A stretch of DNA of 6,174 bases, from positions 1 through 6,174 of the forward strand of contig JAUWHU010000210.1 in assembly GCA_030605705.1 (NCBI GenBank), in the 5' to 3' direction. Positions 3,759 to 6,174 of the stretch are shown here, piece after piece. This stretch comes from Thermoflexia bacterium. Its GTDB lineage: Bacteria > Chloroflexota > Anaerolineae > B4-G1 > SLSP01. Positions within the stretch are counted from its first letter, which is position 1. The number at the start of each line of letters is the position of its first letter. The translations under genes and the position numbers were made by a program. The notes beneath the pieces are model-generated. The model ran no database searches and had not been told where the DNA came from. It saw nothing but the letters and a program-made list of their open reading frames with translations.

Positions 3759-6098
3759 TTACTCTTCGTCCCGGTGTAACGCTAAGTAGATCTTTTCCGA
3801 CGAAAGCGGTAAATCGTTGAAACGCACTCCGACGGAATTGTAGAGCGCGTTGGCGATCGCCGGCGCGGTCTGCACCATCACGTGCTCACCGACGCCGCGT
3901 GCGCCCCAGGGCCCGTCCTCCAGTGGCGTCTCCACGATGTCGCCGTGAATCTCCCGAGGCGCGTCCAGCGTGGTGGCGATCTTGTAATCCACCAGGCTGG
4001 GATTCTTGAGACGCCCCTGTTCATCGAAGAACATCCCCTCGAAAGCGGAGCTCATGCCGTGAACCGCCCCCCCTTCGATTTGCGTCAGCACCAGGTCGGG
4101 ATTGATGGCCTTGCCCACGTCATACGCGCTGGCGATCTTGAGGATCTCGACCTGCCCAGTCTCGGTGTCCACCTCCAAATCCACCGCCTGCGCGCCGACG
4201 GTGTAATGCACCACCGCGCGCGCGCCCTGCCCTGTCTCCGGGTCGAGGTTGGTGACGTAGGTGGGCATGAACTTGCCGGTACCGATGATCGGGCCGCCCT
4301 GCCACCCCTCGAAGTTCTCGTTGGGCAGCCCGTAGATCACCATGTTCTTGAGCGGCTGCTCGCGTTCCGACTTGTAAGAGATGACGACGCCGTTCTTGAT
4401 GTCCAGGTCTTCGGGGTCCTCGTCCCAGTGTTTGGCGACGATGTCTAAGACTTGCTGGCGGGCGTTCAGCGCAGCCGCCCTGACGGCGTTGCCCGTAGAC
4501 CAGGTGATGCGGCTGGCAACGGTCTGCCACTCGTAGGGGCTGTACTTAGTATCCACCGGATTGGCCGAGACACGCACCCATTCGTAGGGGACGCCCAACG
4601 CCTGTGCCGCCATCTGCGCGGCGACGGTGAACGCGCCCTGCCCCAGCTCCTGCGCGCCGATGTAGACGTTGACGGTGGCATCCTCGTTGAAACGGACGAT
4701 GGCGGAGCTGCCGGGGTTCGGCGGCATGGCAGGAGCCTTCCACATGATAGCCAACCCTTTGCCGCGCCGCTTGTGGGGAGCGGAGGCCGGTTCCTTTTTA
4801 TCCCATTTGATAGCCGCCGTGACCTTGTCAATGCACTGCACCAGGTCCACGGCCGGCATCTTCATCCCAGTGAGGATCGTGTCGCCGGTCTTGACGCAGT
4901 TGATCCGCCGGAACTCCGCCGGGTCCATGCCAATCTCATCGGCCAAACGATCCATGATCTGCTCAATGCCCCAGTGGATCTCCGGCATCCCGAAGCCGCG
5001 CATCGCGCTGCCGATGGGGGTGTTGGTGTAGAGACAGTAGGAATCCCCCTTCACGTTGGGGATGTGGTAGGGGCCGGTGCAAGAGTAACCAGAGGCACGG
5101 GCAATGTTGACACCGTAATCGTTGTAACCACCACCGCCGAAATAGTAGCGCGTCTCCATCGCCAGCACGTGCCCTTCGGCGTCACAGCCGATCTTGGTGT
5201 GCGCGTTCAGGCTCTGGCGAACGTTGGTACAGACAAACTCTTCCTCGCGGGTCATCCGCATTTTGACGGGATGCCCTTTGACCGCGCGCGCCATCGCCAC
5301 CACGTTAGCTTCGATGGAGATGCCCGCCTTGCCGCCGAAGCCGCCCCCCACGTAGGGCGAGATCACGCGCATGTTGCCATGCGAAATGTTCAGACTCTGC
5401 GAGACGAGGTCGCGTTGGGCAAAGGGAGATTGGGAGGGAGACCACAGAGTCACCTCTCCGGAAAGATCCCAGCGGGCAATGGCGACGTGAGTTTCTATGG
5501 GGACGTGCTGGATCTGCGGCAACCGGAAAGTCTCTTCGACAATAGCGGCACACTTGGGCCACGCCTCTTCCACGTTACCCTTGCGCAGTTTGAAATGCTC
5601 TGAGATGTTGGTGCCCGGTTCAGGGAAGATGAAATTGGGCCATTCATAGTCGGCCATATCGGGATGGATGAGAGGAGCGCCGGGTTGGACTGCCTCGTAG
5701 GGATCGAAGACCGGTTCCAGTTCCTCGTACTCCACCTCAACCAATTTGGCGGCCTGCTCGGCGATCTCCGCCGTGGTGGCGACGACGCCGGCCACCGGCT
5801 CGCCAACGTAGCGCACCCGGTCACGGGCGAAGATGTAGCGATCCTTCATGTAAAGGCCGATGGGATGCGGCGTGTCCTCGCCGGTGACCACCGCCTTGAC
5901 CCCCGGCAGGGCCAGCGCCTTACTCGCGTCAATCTTCTTGATCAGCGCGTGCGCGTAAGGGCTATGGACCAGTTTCCCGTAGTATAGACCCGGCCCGAAT
6001 TGCATATCGTCCACGTATTGCGCCGCACCGGTGACTTTATCGTAGGCATCTACGCGCGGGACGCTCTTGCCCACAGGATTAGATGTTTGTGTTGTCAT
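3759..6098 (-). CDS. Xanthine dehydrogenase-family molybdopterin-binding (large) subunit
   Basis: A full-length 779-residue catalytic subunit of a molybdenum hydroxylase, the class that oxidises N-heterocycles or aldehydes using water as oxygen source. Domains by eye: hammerhead-like N-terminal domain about 18-130 (GKSVPRVDAYDKVTG, RYVGEPVAGVVA), then two cofactor-binding domains about 150-400 and 420-700. Cofactor loops are GGGFGGK at 251-257, AMRGFG at 365-370 and QELGQG at 483-488. The catalytic glutamate is E738 in GARGVGE. The AYxCSFR loop of form I CO dehydrogenase is absent. The residue after FGGK is Ala258, where true xanthine dehydrogenases usually have Glu, so the substrate is probably not xanthine itself and stays open. 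These enzymes need 2Fe-2S and FAD subunits; neither is fused here and none lies downstream, so they must be upstream of the window or elsewhere. AAGGAG six to seven bases before the ATG supports the start. No Tat or Sec signal is seen, so it is cytoplasmic. Confidence 0.93.
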   Translation of the reverse strand: MTTQTSNPVGKSVPRVDAYDKVTGAAQYVDDMQFGPGLYYGKLVHSPYAHALIKKIDASKALALPGVKAVVTGEDTPHPIGLYMKDRYIFARDRVRYVGEPVAGVVATTAEIAEQAAKLVEVEYEELEPVFDPYEAVQPGAPLIHPDMADYEWPNFIFPEPGTNISEHFKLRKGNVEEAWPKCAAIVEETFRLPQIQHVPIETHVAIARWDLSGEVTLWSPSQSPFAQRDLVSQSLNISHGNMRVISPYVGGGFGGKAGISIEANVVAMARAVKGHPVKMRMTREEEFVCTNVRQSLNAHTKIGCDAEGHVLAMETRYYFGGGGYNDYGVNIARASGYSCTGPYHIPNVKGDSYCLYTNTPIGSAMRGFGMPEIHWGIEQIMDRLADEIGMDPAEFRRINCVKTGDTILTGMKMPAVDLVQCIDKVTAAIKWDKKEPASAPHKRRGKGLAIMWKAPAMPPNPGSSAIVRFNEDATVNVYIGAQELGQGAFTVAAQMAAQALGVPYEWVRVSANPVDTKYSPYEWQTVASRITWSTGNAVRAAALNARQQVLDIVAKHWDEDPEDLDIKNGVVISYKSEREQPLKNMVIYGLPNENFEGWQGGPIIGTGKFMPTYVTNLDPETGQGARAVVHYTVGAQAVDLEVDTETGQVEILKIASAYDVGKAINPDLVLTQIEGGAVHGMSSAFEGMFFDEQGRLKNPSLVDYKIATTLDAPREIHGDIVETPLEDGPWGARGVGEHVMVQTAPAIANALYNSVGVRFNDLPLSSEKIYLALHRDEE

Positions 6099-6174
6099 AG
6101 GTTGCTCCTTAAATGATAAACATGGTGCATGATGCGTGTTGCGTGGTCCGTGCAGAGTTCTTGAGCAACGGAAC
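6099..6174. other. Upstream flank of the hydroxylase gene, low-complexity GCRTG-rich
   Basis: Seventy-six bases to the window edge. Apart from the ribosome site it holds a low-complexity run (6121-6156, plus strand) built from GCATG, GCGTG and CCGTG-like units. No credible promoter is visible: a TATCAT at 6113-6118 on the minus strand would place the start inside the ribosome site. A minus-strand frame ending in TAA at 6109-6111 is open to the edge for 21 codons and could be the tail of an upstream gene, but its translation (VPLLKNSARTTQHASC...) is uninformative. Confidence 0.4.
6105..6111 (-). promoter_or_regulatory. Ribosome binding site of the molybdenum hydroxylase gene
   Basis: An AAGGAGC motif on the minus strand, about six bases before ATG 6098. 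The reading frame stays open further upstream to the window edge, but it contains no ATG, GTG or TTG there, so this site decides the start. Confidence 0.7.

Noticed and set aside
3882..4448. Plus-strand frame of 188 codons antisense to the hydroxylase C-terminal part
   Set aside because: Same reason: it lies opposite the conserved GARGVGE region and has no ribosome site or recognisable product.
4452..5603. A 383-codon open frame on the plus strand inside the hydroxylase gene
   Set aside because: It is antisense to a well-conserved molybdenum hydroxylase. Its translation is low-information (rich in H, R, D, G, V), matches no family I know, and is the kind of frame left open by G/C-biased third codon positions on the opposite strand.
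3759..6098. Assignment as form I carbon monoxide dehydrogenase large subunit
   Set aside because: The diagnostic AYxCSFR active-site loop is absent; the corresponding loop reads GSAMRGFG.

Overview
The window (moderately high GC, about 55-60 percent by eye) looks like chromosomal DNA from a free-living bacterium, most likely a member of the Chloroflexota (Anaerolineae-like). That assignment is inference. It rests on the style of the histidine kinase C-terminal half (QHLLGLINDLLDVSQIEAG, HGGHIWVESQVGRGSTFTFTLP), on paired stand-alone receiver proteins, on an orphan-looking molybdenum hydroxylase large subunit, and on C-rich intergenic repeats. No search was run.

Everything recognisable as a gene is on the minus strand. 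From right to left: (1) 6098-3759 is a complete xanthine dehydrogenase-family molybdopterin-binding subunit, followed by a GC-rich hairpin at 3706-3732. (2) 3758-3181 is a 578-base non-coding stretch. It holds that hairpin, a structured C/G-rich repeat (3455-3564), an 18-bp imperfect inverted repeat (3323-3392), and two tandem extended -10 promoter elements embedded in a 14-bp direct repeat (3208-3251). (3) 3180-1 is a tightly packed two-component signalling operon: receiver protein 1 (3180-2773), receiver protein 2 (2776-2357), a membrane histidine kinase (2372-93), and the first 32 codons of another membrane protein (96-1, cut by the window edge). The operon junctions overlap by 4, 16 and 4 bases, which predicts translational coupling.

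How it fits together: the kinase has two membrane helices around an extracytoplasmic sensor region, then HAMP, GAF, HisKA and HATPase modules. It has no receiver of its own, and the two single-domain receivers upstream are its obvious phosphorylation partners. Neither receiver carries an output domain, so any effect must come from protein-protein interaction or onward phosphotransfer to a partner not in view, possibly the truncated fourth gene. The most notable point is that the kinase H-box reads SHGLREPL rather than SHELRTPL. Both residues normally linked to catalysis next to the phospho-accepting histidine (the acidic residue at H+1 and the Thr/Asn at H+4) are changed, while the ATP-binding half looks intact.

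The molybdenum hydroxylase is separated from the signalling operon by a likely terminator and a new promoter, so nothing here links the two functionally. I found no tRNA, rRNA, CRISPR array or transposase gene. I see no clearly undescribed system. The altered kinase H-box and the repeat-embedded double promoter are the items most worth following.
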